Source of the DNA: JBLHKT01 sp043101615
GTDB lineage: Bacteria; Planctomycetota; Phycisphaerae; Phycisphaerales; UBA1924
Direction: 5' to 3'
Assembly: GCA_043101615.1 (NCBI GenBank)
Contig: JBICID010000121.1
Span: forward strand, 1-59,852
DNA length: 59,852 bases
This document shows positions 1 to 9,817 of the stretch, in pieces (within the stretch, counting starts at the first letter, position 1; every line of letters starts with the position of its first letter). The notes beneath the pieces are model-generated. The model was given only the letters and a program-made list of their open reading frames with translations. It was not told where the DNA came from and searched no databases. The translations under genes were made by a program, and so were the position numbers.

Positions 1-2
1 AT

Positions 3-602
3 GAAATCCTCGAATGCCCTACGAACAAGCGGCAAACCACGAACCAAGAGGATAACAGCGACCTCTACAAGGACGGATCTGAGAAGAAAATCGACTTCGA
101 CTACACCCTCATCACCGGCGTCCAGGGCGCCCGGGCCGACCTCGAACGCACCATGTACTACATCGACCGCACCGACCCGGAGCTGGCCGGGCACATGCCC
201 CGCCCAGCCTACAACGAGCTCAACGCCAAACGCCGCCTCACACGCCTGCGCGTCATGCCCGTCTTCGTCGAGGAGCACACCGAGTGGTACAACCAGCAGG
301 TCCCAGACGGCATGTGGGGCAACCTCGACCAGTTCACCGCGCGCCACGACGGCAAGGGGCACGTCACCAACATCGACGGCTCCGCAGAGCTCTTCAACTC
401 CTACGCGGGCAACATCCCCGACGGGCCCAACGCCCAGGAGCCCGGCATCGACCTCGTCGCCAACGACTTCTACGTCAAGACCCCCTCCATCAGCCCCTCC
501 ACCTTCGGGCCCGTCCTCTACCGCCAGGTCTACGCCACGCACAACCAGGCACTCGGTCGCGGCGCCGCCTTCACCCACGGCTGGATCGACATCGCCCGAT
601 AG
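3..602 (+). CDS. H-X9-DG pseudopilin-like protein, 5'-truncated
   Basis: C-terminal 199 residues of a pseudopilin-like protein; the N-terminal cleavage/methylation helix lies outside the window. The reading frame is open from base 3 (EILECPTNKR...) to the TAG at 600-602, and it aligns along its length with the next gene (shared ECPTNKR, FDYT.ITG.QG, YYIDRT, EEHTE.YNQ). It carries the planctomycete H-X9-DG signature, RHDGKGHVTNIDG. Such proteins are thought to be processed by a prepilin peptidase and to belong to type II secretion-like or pilus-like assemblies, but individual roles are mostly unknown. An internal ATG at 153 is not the true start, because homology continues upstream of it. Confidence 0.85.
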   Translation, partial: EILECPTNKRQTTNQEDNSDLYKDGSEKKIDFDYTLITGVQGARADLERTMYYIDRTDPELAGHMPRPAYNELNAKRRLTRLRVMPVFVEEHTEWYNQQVPDGMWGNLDQFTARHDGKGHVTNIDGSAELFNSYAGNIPDGPNAQEPGIDLVANDFYVKTPSISPSTFGPVLYRQVYATHNQALGRGAAFTHGWIDIAR

Positions 603-787
603 CCCTCCCCGCGGCACAGACCAGGCCCGGATCCCGGCGATGCAACACGCGTCGGAACGCAGCGCAGACCCGCAACGCCCGAAACGCACCGTGTTGGCCC
701 CCAAAAGTCGGCGCGAACCGCTCTCACACGCCTGCGTACAGGAGTGCGGCGGCCCGGGATTTCTTTGGAACAGTTACGGGAATGGAC

Positions 788-816
788 TTTCCGGGAACCG
801 CCCGTCCTGCTAGAAT
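788..816 (+). promoter_or_regulatory. Candidate extended -10 promoter
   Basis: TAGAAT at 811-816 is preceded by TGC, giving an extended -10 (TGn-TAGAAT). A weak -35 (TTTCCG, 788-793) lies 17 bases upstream. Transcription would start near 823, leaving a leader of about 45 bases before the pseudopilin ATG at 869. Judged by eye only. Confidence 0.4.
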
Positions 817-868
817 TGTGCACACACGCCGGCTATGGGGCTCGCGTGTCAGCTTGAGGGAGCACATC

Positions 869-1864
869 ATGCAACGGCTGCACTCGCCATCGGGGCGACG
901 CGGAGGGACGGTCAGGCGCACGGCCCGCGGGGCCTTCACGCTGATCGAGCTCTTGGTGGTGATCGCGATCATCGCGCTTCTGATCGGCATCCTGCTGCCG
1001 GCGCTGGGCAAGGCCCGAGCGAGCGCCCAGCAGGTCATCTGCCTGCAGCGCATGCGTGAGATCGGCGTCGCGACCCAGTTCTACGCCGGCGACCACGACG
1101 ACCGGATCTGGCCCTTCCAGGAGGGATACACGACTTCCGGGCCTCCTCCGGTCCCAGCGAACGTGTTCGGCTGGGCACGCGTGTACGACCCGGACTCCGA
1201 GACCGAGATCGGCCCCGGCCCGCTGTACGACTACCTCGACGGCGTCTCGGAGATCCTCGAGTGTCCCACCAACAAACGCAGGGCGCTCACCGGCGATGGC
1301 ACCAGCAGCCTGTCGGAATCCGGATACTCAGCACAGGTCGACTTCGACTACACCTTCATCACCGGCATGCAGGGCCTTCGTCTCGATAAAGAGCAGACCA
1401 TTTACTACATCGACCGCACCGAACCCGAGAATTACGGCTATGCCGTGCCGGGCAGCCTGCGGTTCGAGATCGACGATGGTCTGGACCGGCTTGCACGGTT
1501 TCGGACCATGCCGATGTTCATCGAGGAGCACACCGAATTCTACAATCAGGAATTCGTGGACGGCCAGTGGGGCAACTACGACGAAGTCACCGATCGCCAC
1601 AACGGCGACGGGCACATCCTCTACAAGGACGCCACAGCGGAGCTCTTCCGGAGTCCTAACGGAGACAGCGACGTCATCGGGGCCGAAGACGCCTCAGAGC
1701 GCAACAAGACCACGACGCACCTGGACTTCTTCGCCAAAGGCTCACCCAAGCTCCCGGACGGCCGTGGACTGCCCAACAAGTTCTGGGGTCTCTGGACTAT
1801 CAATGGACAGTACGTGCGTCCTGGCGTGAAGAACTACGGCTGGATCGACTTCGCACAGTTCTGA
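869..1864 (+). CDS. Pseudopilin-like protein (prepilin-type N-terminal domain)
   Basis: Protein of 331 residues. A basic leader (MQRLHSPSGRRGG...) precedes the type IV prepilin signature GAFTLIELLVVIAIIALLI, in which cleavage after Gly and N-methylation of Phe are expected; the hydrophobic helix runs to about residue 48. The remainder is the periplasmic domain shared with the gene at 3-602. In the C-terminal H-X9-DG motif the terminal DG has become DA (RHNGDGHILYKDA). The start at 869 is chosen because the AGGGAG element at 856-861 is well placed and the leader then has normal length; an open frame further upstream has no support. It ends just before a strong terminator. Confidence 0.88.
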   Translation: MQRLHSPSGRRGGTVRRTARGAFTLIELLVVIAIIALLIGILLPALGKARASAQQVICLQRMREIGVATQFYAGDHDDRIWPFQEGYTTSGPPPVPANVFGWARVYDPDSETEIGPGPLYDYLDGVSEILECPTNKRRALTGDGTSSLSESGYSAQVDFDYTFITGMQGLRLDKEQTIYYIDRTEPENYGYAVPGSLRFEIDDGLDRLARFRTMPMFIEEHTEFYNQEFVDGQWGNYDEVTDRHNGDGHILYKDATAELFRSPNGDSDVIGAEDASERNKTTTHLDFFAKGSPKLPDGRGLPNKFWGLWTINGQYVRPGVKNYGWIDFAQF

Positions 1865-1892
1865 ACCGCACCACGACCTCGAAGCTTCTCTG

Positions 1893-1927
1893 ACGCCGCC
1901 CCGGGCCCGTTCCGGGGCGGCGTTTTT
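1893..1927 (+). terminator. Intrinsic terminator after the pseudopilin pair
   Basis: A perfect 12-bp stem, ACGCCGCCCCGG (1893-1904) against CCGGGGCGGCGT (1912-1923), with a 7-base loop and a T5 run at 1923-1927. It lies 29 bases after the pseudopilin stop codon and 54 bases before asnS. Confidence 0.9.
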
Positions 1928-1980
1928 CGTGCTGCGCCTACCATGCCCGCTCCCGCAGACCACCACCCCCGAGAGGCCGC

Positions 1981-3441
<1,461 letters not shown>

Positions 3442-3463
3442 ATCTCCACAACCCGCACCGAAC

Positions 3464-3551
3464 CTGTGGGGTGCCACGGGTTGACCCGAAGGGCAACCCG
3501 TGTTCGTTTGAGTCGGCGCACGGCTTACAAGACAAGCCGTGGCACCCACAG
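3464..3551. repeat. Composite palindromic intergenic repeat
   Basis: An 88-bp imperfect inverted repeat. The outer arms are CTGTGGGGTGCCACGG on the left and CCGTGGCACCCACAG on the right, differing by one G. Inside are two hairpins: 3475-3502 (CACGGGTTG / CAACCCGTG, with the loop itself pairing CCC-GAA-GGG) and 3519-3541 (CACGGCTT / AAGCCGTG). Its double-hairpin form resembles REP/REPIN elements. It fills the gap after asnS and runs into the open frame of the next gene. No second copy was found in this window. Confidence 0.75.
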
Positions 3552-4775
3552 ACTCGCCTCCTCACGCTCCTCATCACGCTCCTCACCCTCGCTCCGTCCG
3601 CTCTCGCCACGCCCGAACTCACCGCCGTCGAGACCCGCATCCGCGCCGTCGTCCGCGCCATGGACGACGCGATGGACAACGCCGACACCGGCAAGTACAT
3701 GACCCACGTGGACCCCGACCTGCCCCTGCTCCTGGCCGAGCAGCGGGCCTGGGCGACCAACCTGCGCGAGCGACGCCCGATCGAGATCGACTTCACGCTC
3801 GTTGAGGGCGAGACGATCGAGCTGGTCGAGGGGGGGGCGGAGGCCGAGGTGCTGCTCGCCTGGACGCCCCGCGCCGATCAGGACGAGAACGGCCGTCGCC
3901 CGGAGAAGCTCGAGGTTCCTTTTCGAGCCCGCTTCGAGCCGCTGTACCCGGTCGGCGAGAACCCCGAGGACATCCGCTGGGTCTTCAGCGGCGTCGCGTG
4001 GGAGGTCGAGCTGCACGCCCCGGACGGCTCGCGTGTGCTCGCCTTCGAGCACGACCGCGCCATGGCCGAGTCGATGCTGGAGGTTCTGCCGGACGCCCTC
4101 GCCAGCGCCGCCGCGTGCTTCAACGCGAAGACGCCGGTCGCGACCGTGAAGCTCTACCCGACGATGGAGCTGCTCAACGCGTCCATCTCGCCCGGGCTGA
4201 CCGCCCCGATCGCGGGGTGGAACGAGCCGGGCGAGGCCATCAAGCTCGCGGCCCCGGCGCTGGCTGAGGGCGAGACCGGCCCCGGCGGGCCCGTCGCGGT
4301 CCTGGTGCACGAGGCCGCACACTGCGTGCAGTTCGCGCACGGCGAGCGTCCGACCCGGGCGCCGTGGTGGGTGCTGGAGGGCTCCGCCGAGCGGGCCGCG
4401 AGCCTGTTCAGCGGGGAGCAGGACTGGCCCAGCGTGGACGGCATGGTCCGCGGCATGGCCCGGTTCGGGGGCCTGGCCGACTTCGACGACCTGGCGGAGT
4501 ACGACGAGCGCATGCCCTCGGGCGCGATCCGGGCGTACCTGCAGGGGCATCACTTCGTCCGCTGGCTCGACGAGACCCGCCACCCGGGCCTGCGCAACCA
4601 GTGGCTCAAGTTCCTGCTCGACGGGGCCACGCTCGACGAGGCCAGCCGGCTCATCTACCAGGCGGGATTCGACGAGCTGGATCAGTCCTGGCGGGCGTCC
4701 CTGACCGACGAGAGCGAGCCGGACAACGATGGGGAGGCCGGGGGGGCGGGGGACGAAGAGAGCCCCGAGCCCTGA
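3471..4775 (+). CDS. Secreted HEXXH zinc-metalloprotease-like protein
   Basis: Putative exported gluzincin. HEAAH (residues 280-284 from this start) and WWVLEGSAE about 23 residues later supply two His and a Glu as likely zinc ligands. A hydrophobic stretch, LLTLLITLLTLAPSALA, looks like a signal-peptide core with cleavage before TPEL. The start is uncertain: the only in-frame start candidate before the hydrophobic stretch is GTG 3471, which lies inside the palindromic repeat and has no Shine-Dalgarno sequence; the next is ATG 3660, which would lose the signal peptide. The C-terminus is acidic and overlaps the convergent gene by 94 bp. The substrate is unknown. The gene may be altered at its 5' end by insertion of the repeat. 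Confidence 0.7.
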   Translation: MPRVDPKGNPCSFESAHGLQDKPWHPQTRLLTLLITLLTLAPSALATPELTAVETRIRAVVRAMDDAMDNADTGKYMTHVDPDLPLLLAEQRAWATNLRERRPIEIDFTLVEGETIELVEGGAEAEVLLAWTPRADQDENGRRPEKLEVPFRARFEPLYPVGENPEDIRWVFSGVAWEVELHAPDGSRVLAFEHDRAMAESMLEVLPDALASAAACFNAKTPVATVKLYPTMELLNASISPGLTAPIAGWNEPGEAIKLAAPALAEGETGPGGPVAVLVHEAAHCVQFAHGERPTRAPWWVLEGSAERAASLFSGEQDWPSVDGMVRGMARFGGLADFDDLAEYDERMPSGAIRAYLQGHHFVRWLDETRHPGLRNQWLKFLLDGATLDEASRLIYQAGFDELDQSWRASLTDESEPDNDGEAGGAGDEESPEP

Positions 4776-5578
4776 GGCTCGGTCACCATGCCCGCCGGCG
4801 TGTCCGAGGCGATGGCCTCGGGCGGCGTCCGCACCAGCAGCACGTACACCCACACGCACACCGCCAGGAAGGCGGTGTAGAGCGCGAGCCAGCCGACGGT
4901 CTGCCGGAGCGTGGCGCTGCGGGATTCCAGGGGCTTGTTGACCTCCAGCACCCCGCGGGCGCCCAGCGGCACCACCCGGCGCCACGCCACGAGCGCCAGC
5001 CGGCGGGCGCCCAGCCCAGCGACGGACACGAGTCGGGCCGCGCCGTGTCGCTCGGTCGCGTCGGTCGATCGTTGCGAACCGGGCGTGTGCGTCGGCGTGC
5101 GCGAGGCCCCGGCCCCGCTCTTGTCGGTCGCGTCGTCGGCGGGCGCCGGCGCGCCCTCTTCGGGCGCGTCGAAGTCGGACAGGTCGTCGCCCAGGTCGCT
5201 CTCGAGCAGCTCGAACGTCAGGTCCGCGAGCGACCTGGCCCTGGCCTTGTCGGCGTCGGGCGCGGGGTCGGGCTCCGCGACGGGCGCCGGGTCCTCCTCG
5301 GGCGGGGCGCTGTCCTCGGCGCCGTCCTCCAGGTCCTGCTGGCGTCGCGCCTCGGCGATCATCGCGCCCACCTGCTCGTCCAGGTCCTCGTCGAGCTCCT
5401 CGGCGGTCTCGGGCTCGTCCACCCCCGTCGCGTCGATCTGGGGTTCCTCGCGCGCGGGCGGACGCGGCGCCGAGTGCGGTCGGCGCACGTCGCGCGGCAT
5501 CGGCGCATCCCTCCCCAGATCGGGGTCGAGCACGCTCGGAGCGTCGCCGGAGTTGCCTTGGGTGGTCGTGTCCGCCAT
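4682..5578 (-). CDS. Acidic single-span membrane protein, unknown function
   Basis: Hypothetical protein of 298 residues. The first ~150 residues are rich in Asp, Glu, Pro and Ala and probably disordered; a basic stretch (about residues 180-215) follows, then one transmembrane helix (WLALYTAFLAVCVWVYVLLV, about 230-250) and a short Ser/Pro-rich tail. The basic residues before the helix suggest a cytoplasmic N-terminus. GAGGG lies upstream of the ATG. The 3' end overlaps the convergent metalloprotease gene by 94 bp. No recognised domain. It is kept as a gene because its charge pattern and membrane helix are coherent, unlike the opposite-strand frames. Confidence 0.65.
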   Translation of the reverse strand: MADTTTQGNSGDAPSVLDPDLGRDAPMPRDVRRPHSAPRPPAREEPQIDATGVDEPETAEELDEDLDEQVGAMIAEARRQQDLEDGAEDSAPPEEDPAPVAEPDPAPDADKARARSLADLTFELLESDLGDDLSDFDAPEEGAPAPADDATDKSGAGASRTPTHTPGSQRSTDATERHGAARLVSVAGLGARRLALVAWRRVVPLGARGVLEVNKPLESRSATLRQTVGWLALYTAFLAVCVWVYVLLVRTPPEAIASDTPAGMVTEPQGSGLSSSPAPPASPSLSGSLSSVRDARQD

Positions 5579-5662
5579 GATGGTCTCGCCCTCAGAATCG
5601 GGCGGTCGCGAAGCCTACTCCAGCCGCTCTGACGAATCCGTCCGAGAACCCGCCCACACCCG

Positions 5663-6394
5663 ATGCCCACCCCGCACGACTCCACCCCGGCACGCGTCCA
5701 CTGGCCCGACCTGGGCGCGTGGTCGCCAGGCGAGCCCGTCGTGGTCCGGGGCGACGAGGCCCACCACGCGGCCCGGGTCCGGCGCCTGCGCGCGGGCGAC
5801 CCGGTGGAACTGTTCGACGGCGCCGGTCGCACGCTGGGGGCGGTGCTGGTGTCCATAGCGGGCGCGCGTCAGCACCCGGAGCTGCAACTCGAGGCCGCGG
5901 AGGCCGTTGCGCACCACCCGCCGCCCGCCCCGCCGGTCGAGGTCTTCGCCCCGGTGCCCAGGGGGGACCGGCTGACGACCATGCTCGAGCAGCTCAGCCA
6001 GGTCGGCGCGAGCGGGTGGACCCCGCTGGTGACGGCGCGGGCCCAGGGCGACCGCACCGATCTGAAGCGCGACAAGGGCGAGCGGGTGGCGCTGGAGAGC
6101 GCCAAGCAGTGCCGGCGGGCCTGGGTGCTGCGCATCGGCGAGCCGACACGCTTCGAGGACGCCGTCCGCACGCCCGGTGCGCTGCTCTTCGACGGATCGG
6201 GGGAGGACGCCGGCCCGGGGCCGGACGCGTCCGGGCCCGTGCGCCTGCTGGTGGGGCCGGAGGGGGGGTGGACACCCCAGGAACTGGACGCGGCCCGCGC
6301 CGCGGGCGTCCGGATCGTGCGTCTGCCCACGCACGTGCTGCGCCTGGAGACCGCGGCGGTGGCGGCGGTGGTGTGGGCGCTCTGCACCCGGTAA
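5663..6394 (+). CDS. rsmE: 16S rRNA (uracil-1498-N3)-methyltransferase
   Basis: SPOUT-family methyltransferase of 243 residues that methylates N3 of U1498 in 16S rRNA within the assembled 30S subunit. Visible features are the N-terminal PUA-like region (RGDEAHHAARVRRLRAGD, HHA...VLR type), the knot motifs RLLVGPEGGWTPQEL and LPTHVLRLETAAVAAV for AdoMet binding, and KQCRRAWVL in the place of the usual EQ..R. The length is normal for RsmE (about 240). It is divergent from the acidic membrane protein, with 84 bp between the starts. The gene ends 23 bp before the next ORF, so the two may be co-transcribed. Confidence 0.92.
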   Translation: MPTPHDSTPARVHWPDLGAWSPGEPVVVRGDEAHHAARVRRLRAGDPVELFDGAGRTLGAVLVSIAGARQHPELQLEAAEAVAHHPPPAPPVEVFAPVPRGDRLTTMLEQLSQVGASGWTPLVTARAQGDRTDLKRDKGERVALESAKQCRRAWVLRIGEPTRFEDAVRTPGALLFDGSGEDAGPGPDASGPVRLLVGPEGGWTPQELDAARAAGVRIVRLPTHVLRLETAAVAAVVWALCTR

Positions 6395-6417
6395 CGCGCG
6401 ACGCGGTACCGTGTGGT

Positions 6418-7608
6418 ATGCGCCTGAAAACGATTCCAGCGTTCCTCGCCTGCTCGCTCGTCACGCTGACCTGCGCCGCCCAGCCGATCGAGGCCGAGCT
6501 GCGCGCCAAGGCACGCGAGTCCGCCGACCGGGCGATCGCCTACCTGCGGTCGCAGCAGGACCCGGTTTCGGGCGGGTGGAGCGTGCGCGAGCCGGGGCGA
6601 CAGCTGCCCGCGATCTCCTCGCTCGTGCTCACCGGCATGATCATGGACCCTAGGCTGGACGCTTCGGACGAGACCATCCGGCGCGGGGTGGACTTCGTGC
6701 TGTCGTTCCGGGCCCCGGACGGGGGCATCCACGACGGCTTCCTGCCCAACTACAACACGTCGATCTCTGTCTCGATGCTCTCGAGGCTGGGCACGCCGGA
6801 GGCGGCGCGAGCGATCCAGACCGCGGTGCCGTACCTCAAGACGCTGCAGTACGACGAGTCGTACGAGGGGTCGCTGGAGTCGCCCGGGTTCACCGAGCCG
6901 GTGTCGCGCGACCACCCGTACTACGGCGGCGTGGGGTACGGGAACAATTCGCGCCCGGACCTGTCGAACCTGGGGTTCTTCCTGGACGCGCTGCACGACG
7001 CGGGGGTGTCGACCGAGGACCCGGCGTACCGGAAGGCGCTGGTGTTCCTGAGCCGCGTGCAGATGCTCGACGAGGTGAACGACCAGCCGTACGCCGACGA
7101 CAGCGAGCAGGGGGGGTTCGTGTACGCGACGACGCCGAACGCGGACTCGGTGGATGAGTTCATCGGTCAGAGCCAGGCGGGGTACTACGAGGAACAGACG
7201 TCCGACGGGCGGACGCTGACGCGCCTGCGTGCGTACGGCTCGGCGACGTACCTGGGCTTCAAGAGCCTGATCTACGCCGACCTGAGCGCCGACGACCCGC
7301 GCCTGGTCGCGGCCCGGGAGTGGATCGAGCGGAACTTCACGCTGGATGAGAACCCCGGGCTGGGCGACCAGGGCCGGTACTACTACTACTGCGCCATGGC
7401 CCGGGCCCTGGGCGCGTGGGGTGACGACGCCATCGGGCCCGAGGGCAGCGAGCGGGACTGGCGCGAGGGCCTGGTGCGGGCCCTGCTGGCCCTCCAGAAC
7501 GAGGACGGCTCGTTCCGCGTGCTGCACGAGCGGTGGATGGAGGGGGACGAGGTGCTGATCACGGCGTACGCTCTGATCGCCCTGCAGACCGCCGCCAACG
7601 ACCGGTAG
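6418..7608 (+). CDS. Secreted prenyltransferase/squalene-oxidase-repeat protein
   Basis: Exported 396-residue protein with an (alpha/alpha)6-barrel fold of the terpene cyclase/prenyltransferase type. The signal peptide is MRLKTIPAFLACSLVTLTCA. Repeats with a QW-like character recur: RSQQDPVSGGWS near the N-terminus, FRAPDGGIHDG, GNNSRPDLSNLGFFLDAL in the middle, and LQNEDGSF near the C-terminus. The catalytic DXDD of squalene-hopene cyclase is not seen, and the export signal argues against a cytosolic cyclase. Similar proteins are common in planctomycetes without assigned function. The ATG is chosen because it gives a clean signal peptide; the upstream open frame overlaps rsmE. Confidence 0.75.
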   Translation: MRLKTIPAFLACSLVTLTCAAQPIEAELRAKARESADRAIAYLRSQQDPVSGGWSVREPGRQLPAISSLVLTGMIMDPRLDASDETIRRGVDFVLSFRAPDGGIHDGFLPNYNTSISVSMLSRLGTPEAARAIQTAVPYLKTLQYDESYEGSLESPGFTEPVSRDHPYYGGVGYGNNSRPDLSNLGFFLDALHDAGVSTEDPAYRKALVFLSRVQMLDEVNDQPYADDSEQGGFVYATTPNADSVDEFIGQSQAGYYEEQTSDGRTLTRLRAYGSATYLGFKSLIYADLSADDPRLVAAREWIERNFTLDENPGLGDQGRYYYYCAMARALGAWGDDAIGPEGSERDWREGLVRALLALQNEDGSFRVLHERWMEGDEVLITAYALIALQTAANDR

Positions 7609-7635
7609 CGGGCCGGGGCGGAGGGACACGACCGC

Positions 7636-9201
7636 ATGACCACCGCCGCTGCCAAAGCCGATCTCCCGTCCGACCTGTCCGCCCGCGACGCGTACGCCCG
7701 CCTGGTGGCGCTGCGGGCGGAGGCGGCCCACCTGCAGTCGGTGTCGGCCCTGCTGGGCTGGGACCAGGAGACGTACATGCCCGCCAGGGCCGCCCCGGCC
7801 CGGGCGGCCCAGAGCGGCCTGATGGCGGCGCTGGTGCATCAGCGGTCCACCGACCCGCGGATCGGCGAGCTGATCCGGATCTGCGAGGAGGACGGGGAGC
7901 TGAACCGCGCCGGCTCGATCACCGCGGCCGAGCTGCGGGAATTGCGGCGCGACTACGAGAAGGCGACCAGGCTTCCCGAGTCGCTGGTGCGCGAGCTGGC
8001 GGAGGCGGGCTCGGCGGCGCAGCAGGCGTGGAAGGCGGCCCGGAGCGACGACGACTTCGGGGCCTTCCGCCCGCACCTGGAAAAGATGATGGGGCTGTCG
8101 CGGGCCAAGGCCGAGGCGCTGGGCGTGCCCGACGGGGGGGAGCTGTACGACGCGCTGCTCGACCAGTACGAGCCGGGCGCACGGAGCGCGGACATCGAGG
8201 CCACCTTCACGCCGCTGCGCGAGCGTCTGAGCGCGTTCGTGCAGGACATCGCCGACAACGGGACGCCCCCGGACACGTCGATGCTCGACGTGACCGTGCC
8301 CGAGCCCGCCCAGCACGCCTTCGGGCTCGAGGTGCTGGCGGCGATGGGGTTCGACCTCGAGGCCGGGCGCCTCGACACCACAACCCACCCGTTCTGCGAG
8401 GGCACCGCCCCGGGCGACACCCGGCTGACCACCCGCTACCGCGAGAGCCGCTTCACCGACGCGCTGTACGGCACGATGCACGAGGGCGGGCACGGGCTGT
8501 ACGAGCAGGGCCTGCCCAAGAGCGTTGGCGAGGCGGGGATGCCCTCGCAGGACTCGGTCTCGCTGGGGATCCACGAGTCGCAGTCGCGCCTGTGGGAGAA
8601 CTTCGTCGGGCGGTCCGAGGCGTTCTGGACGTGGGCCAAGCCGATCGCGGACAGGCACTTCGGTGATGCGTTGAAGGGTGTGTCCCCCGCGCAGATGGCC
8701 AAGGCTGTCAACACGGCGCAGCCGTCGTTCATCCGCGTCGAGGCCGACGAGGGCACCTACAACCTGCACGTCATGCTCCGCTTCGACCTGGAGCGGGCGA
8801 TGGTGCGCGGCGACCTCGCGCCCGGGGACCTGCCCGGCGTCTGGAACGAGCGGTTCAGGGAGCTCTTCGGGCTGGACGTCCCGAGCGACGCCAAGGGGTG
8901 CATGCAGGACGTGCACTGGTCCTTTGGACTCATCGGCTACTTCCCGACCTACACGCTCGGCAACCTGTACGCGGCCCAGCAGTGGGAGGCGCTGAACCGG
9001 GCCATGCCCGACCTGGACCGCCAGATCGCGCGCGGCGAGTTCTCCAACCTGCTCGCCTGGCTCAAGACCCACATCCACGTGCACGGACGCCGCTACCCGG
9101 CGGGCGAGCTCAACAAGATGGCGACCGGGCACGAGCTGAGCGCGGACCCGCTGATGAAGCACCTGGAGCGCCGGATCCGGCCGGCGTACGGGCTGGGGTG
9201 A
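7636..9201 (+). CDS. M32 carboxypeptidase (carboxypeptidase Taq type)
   Basis: Cytoplasmic metallocarboxypeptidase of 521 residues that removes C-terminal residues from peptides. The M32 HEXXH is HEGGH (282-286), in TMHEGGHGLYEQGL, and the third metal ligand Glu is in IHESQSRLWE about 30 residues later. The N-terminus (LLGWDQETYMP) and C-terminus (HIHVHGRRYPAGEL) also match the family, whose usual length is about 500. GGAGGG lies 13 bases before the ATG. It is downstream of the squalene-oxidase-repeat gene with a 27-bp gap and on the same strand. It is the last gene before the repeat and transposase region. Confidence 0.92.
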   Translation: MTTAAAKADLPSDLSARDAYARLVALRAEAAHLQSVSALLGWDQETYMPARAAPARAAQSGLMAALVHQRSTDPRIGELIRICEEDGELNRAGSITAAELRELRRDYEKATRLPESLVRELAEAGSAAQQAWKAARSDDDFGAFRPHLEKMMGLSRAKAEALGVPDGGELYDALLDQYEPGARSADIEATFTPLRERLSAFVQDIADNGTPPDTSMLDVTVPEPAQHAFGLEVLAAMGFDLEAGRLDTTTHPFCEGTAPGDTRLTTRYRESRFTDALYGTMHEGGHGLYEQGLPKSVGEAGMPSQDSVSLGIHESQSRLWENFVGRSEAFWTWAKPIADRHFGDALKGVSPAQMAKAVNTAQPSFIRVEADEGTYNLHVMLRFDLERAMVRGDLAPGDLPGVWNERFRELFGLDVPSDAKGCMQDVHWSFGLIGYFPTYTLGNLYAAQQWEALNRAMPDLDRQIARGEFSNLLAWLKTHIHVHGRRYPAGELNKMATGHELSADPLMKHLERRIRPAYGLG

Positions 9202-9221
9202 GACGGGTTGCGGTTCAGATT

Positions 9222-9253
9222 TGAGCCCGGAGCGCCTGCGACGGGCCGCGCGG
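9222..9253 (+). repeat. REP-like repeat, family A, copy 1
   Basis: TGAGCCCGGAGCGCCTGCG followed by ACGGGCCGCGCGG. This is one of five copies or fragments of the same family in the window. It differs from the consensus at the central CC/TG bases. It lies 21 bases after the carboxypeptidase stop codon, on the side of the transposase-like gene's 3' end. Confidence 0.75.
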
Positions 9254-9299
9254 CACTGCCCACAGTTACCCGAAGACTCGACAAGAGCCAACACCTAAT

Positions 9300-9331
9300 T
9301 GAGCCCGGAGCGTCAGCGACGGGCCGCGCGG
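9300..9331 (+). repeat. REP-like repeat, family A, copy 2
   Basis: TGAGCCCGGAGCGTCAGCG followed by ACGGGCCGCGCGG. It has the same orientation as copy 1, 78 bases from it start to start, and lies 11 bases beyond the 3' end of the transposase-like gene. The core CCCGGAGCG...CGACGGG can fold weakly on itself. Confidence 0.8.
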
Positions 9332-9342
9332 TGCGATTGCTG

Positions 9343-9804
9343 TCATTGAAATCGGCGGACATAATCCACCGCCTTTCGGATGGAGTCGTCGTCAAAGAGT
9401 TGGCGTTTGCTCCCACGACGCGTCCAGACCCGATCGCTGAATTTCATCGGATCCAGTTCTCGAAGCCTTCGTGTGGACCATGCCTTGCAATCGGTCATGA
9501 CCTTTTCCGATGATCCGGAGGCCTTGAGAACCAAGTGTACGTGGTTGGTTCTTGTGTTGAGTGCGAGCACTATCCAGCCTCTGTGTGCGCACAACTCTTC
9601 GAGACTACGCGTCACCGACTGGCGTTCTTTCGGGGAAAGTCTGATCGGATCGTGTTTGAGTTGGCGGCGGTTGGCTTCGAGTCGTAGATGGTGTCCGGTT
9701 GAGACCGGTGCGTTCCAACGCGCGTCTTCGCTGGAGCTTCCGCGTGGATCGCCTCGTAGCCATGTGCCATAGGTTGTCCAGGTGAGGAAATAGGCCAGAG
9801 GCAT
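9343..9804 (-). CDS. REP-associated tyrosine transposase (RAYT)-like protein
   Basis: Small Y1-type HUH endonuclease of 153 residues, likely acting on single-stranded DNA at hairpin repeats. The N-terminus MPLAYFLTWTTYGTWLRGDP is typical of IS200/RAYT-like proteins. The HUH metal site is TNHVHLVL (His88, His90), and the likely catalytic tyrosine is Tyr148 in KAVDYVRRFQ near the C-terminus. The coding sequence is visibly less GC-rich than its neighbours, as expected for mobile DNA. Copies of repeat family A flank it: two in forward orientation at the 3' side and one inverted at the 5' side, which is the RAYT arrangement. No terminal inverted repeats or target duplication typical of a complete insertion sequence were found. 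Confidence 0.8.
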   Translation of the reverse strand: MPLAYFLTWTTYGTWLRGDPRGSSSEDARWNAPVSTGHHLRLEANRRQLKHDPIRLSPKERQSVTRSLEELCAHRGWIVLALNTRTNHVHLVLKASGSSEKVMTDCKAWSTRRLRELDPMKFSDRVWTRRGSKRQLFDDDSIRKAVDYVRRFQ

Positions 9805-9817
9805 GATGCGGACTTTA

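Noticed and set aside
284..868. Upstream extension of the second pseudopilin frame
   Set aside because: It overlaps the first pseudopilin in another frame, is Arg/Pro-rich and would bury the prepilin signal. The ATG at 869 with AGGGAG is far better.
5869..9294. 1141-codon open frame on the minus strand
   Set aside because: It lies antisense to rsmE, the squalene-oxidase-repeat gene and the carboxypeptidase. The translation is Arg/Val/Gly/His-rich without domains, as expected from the GC-rich codon bias of the true genes.
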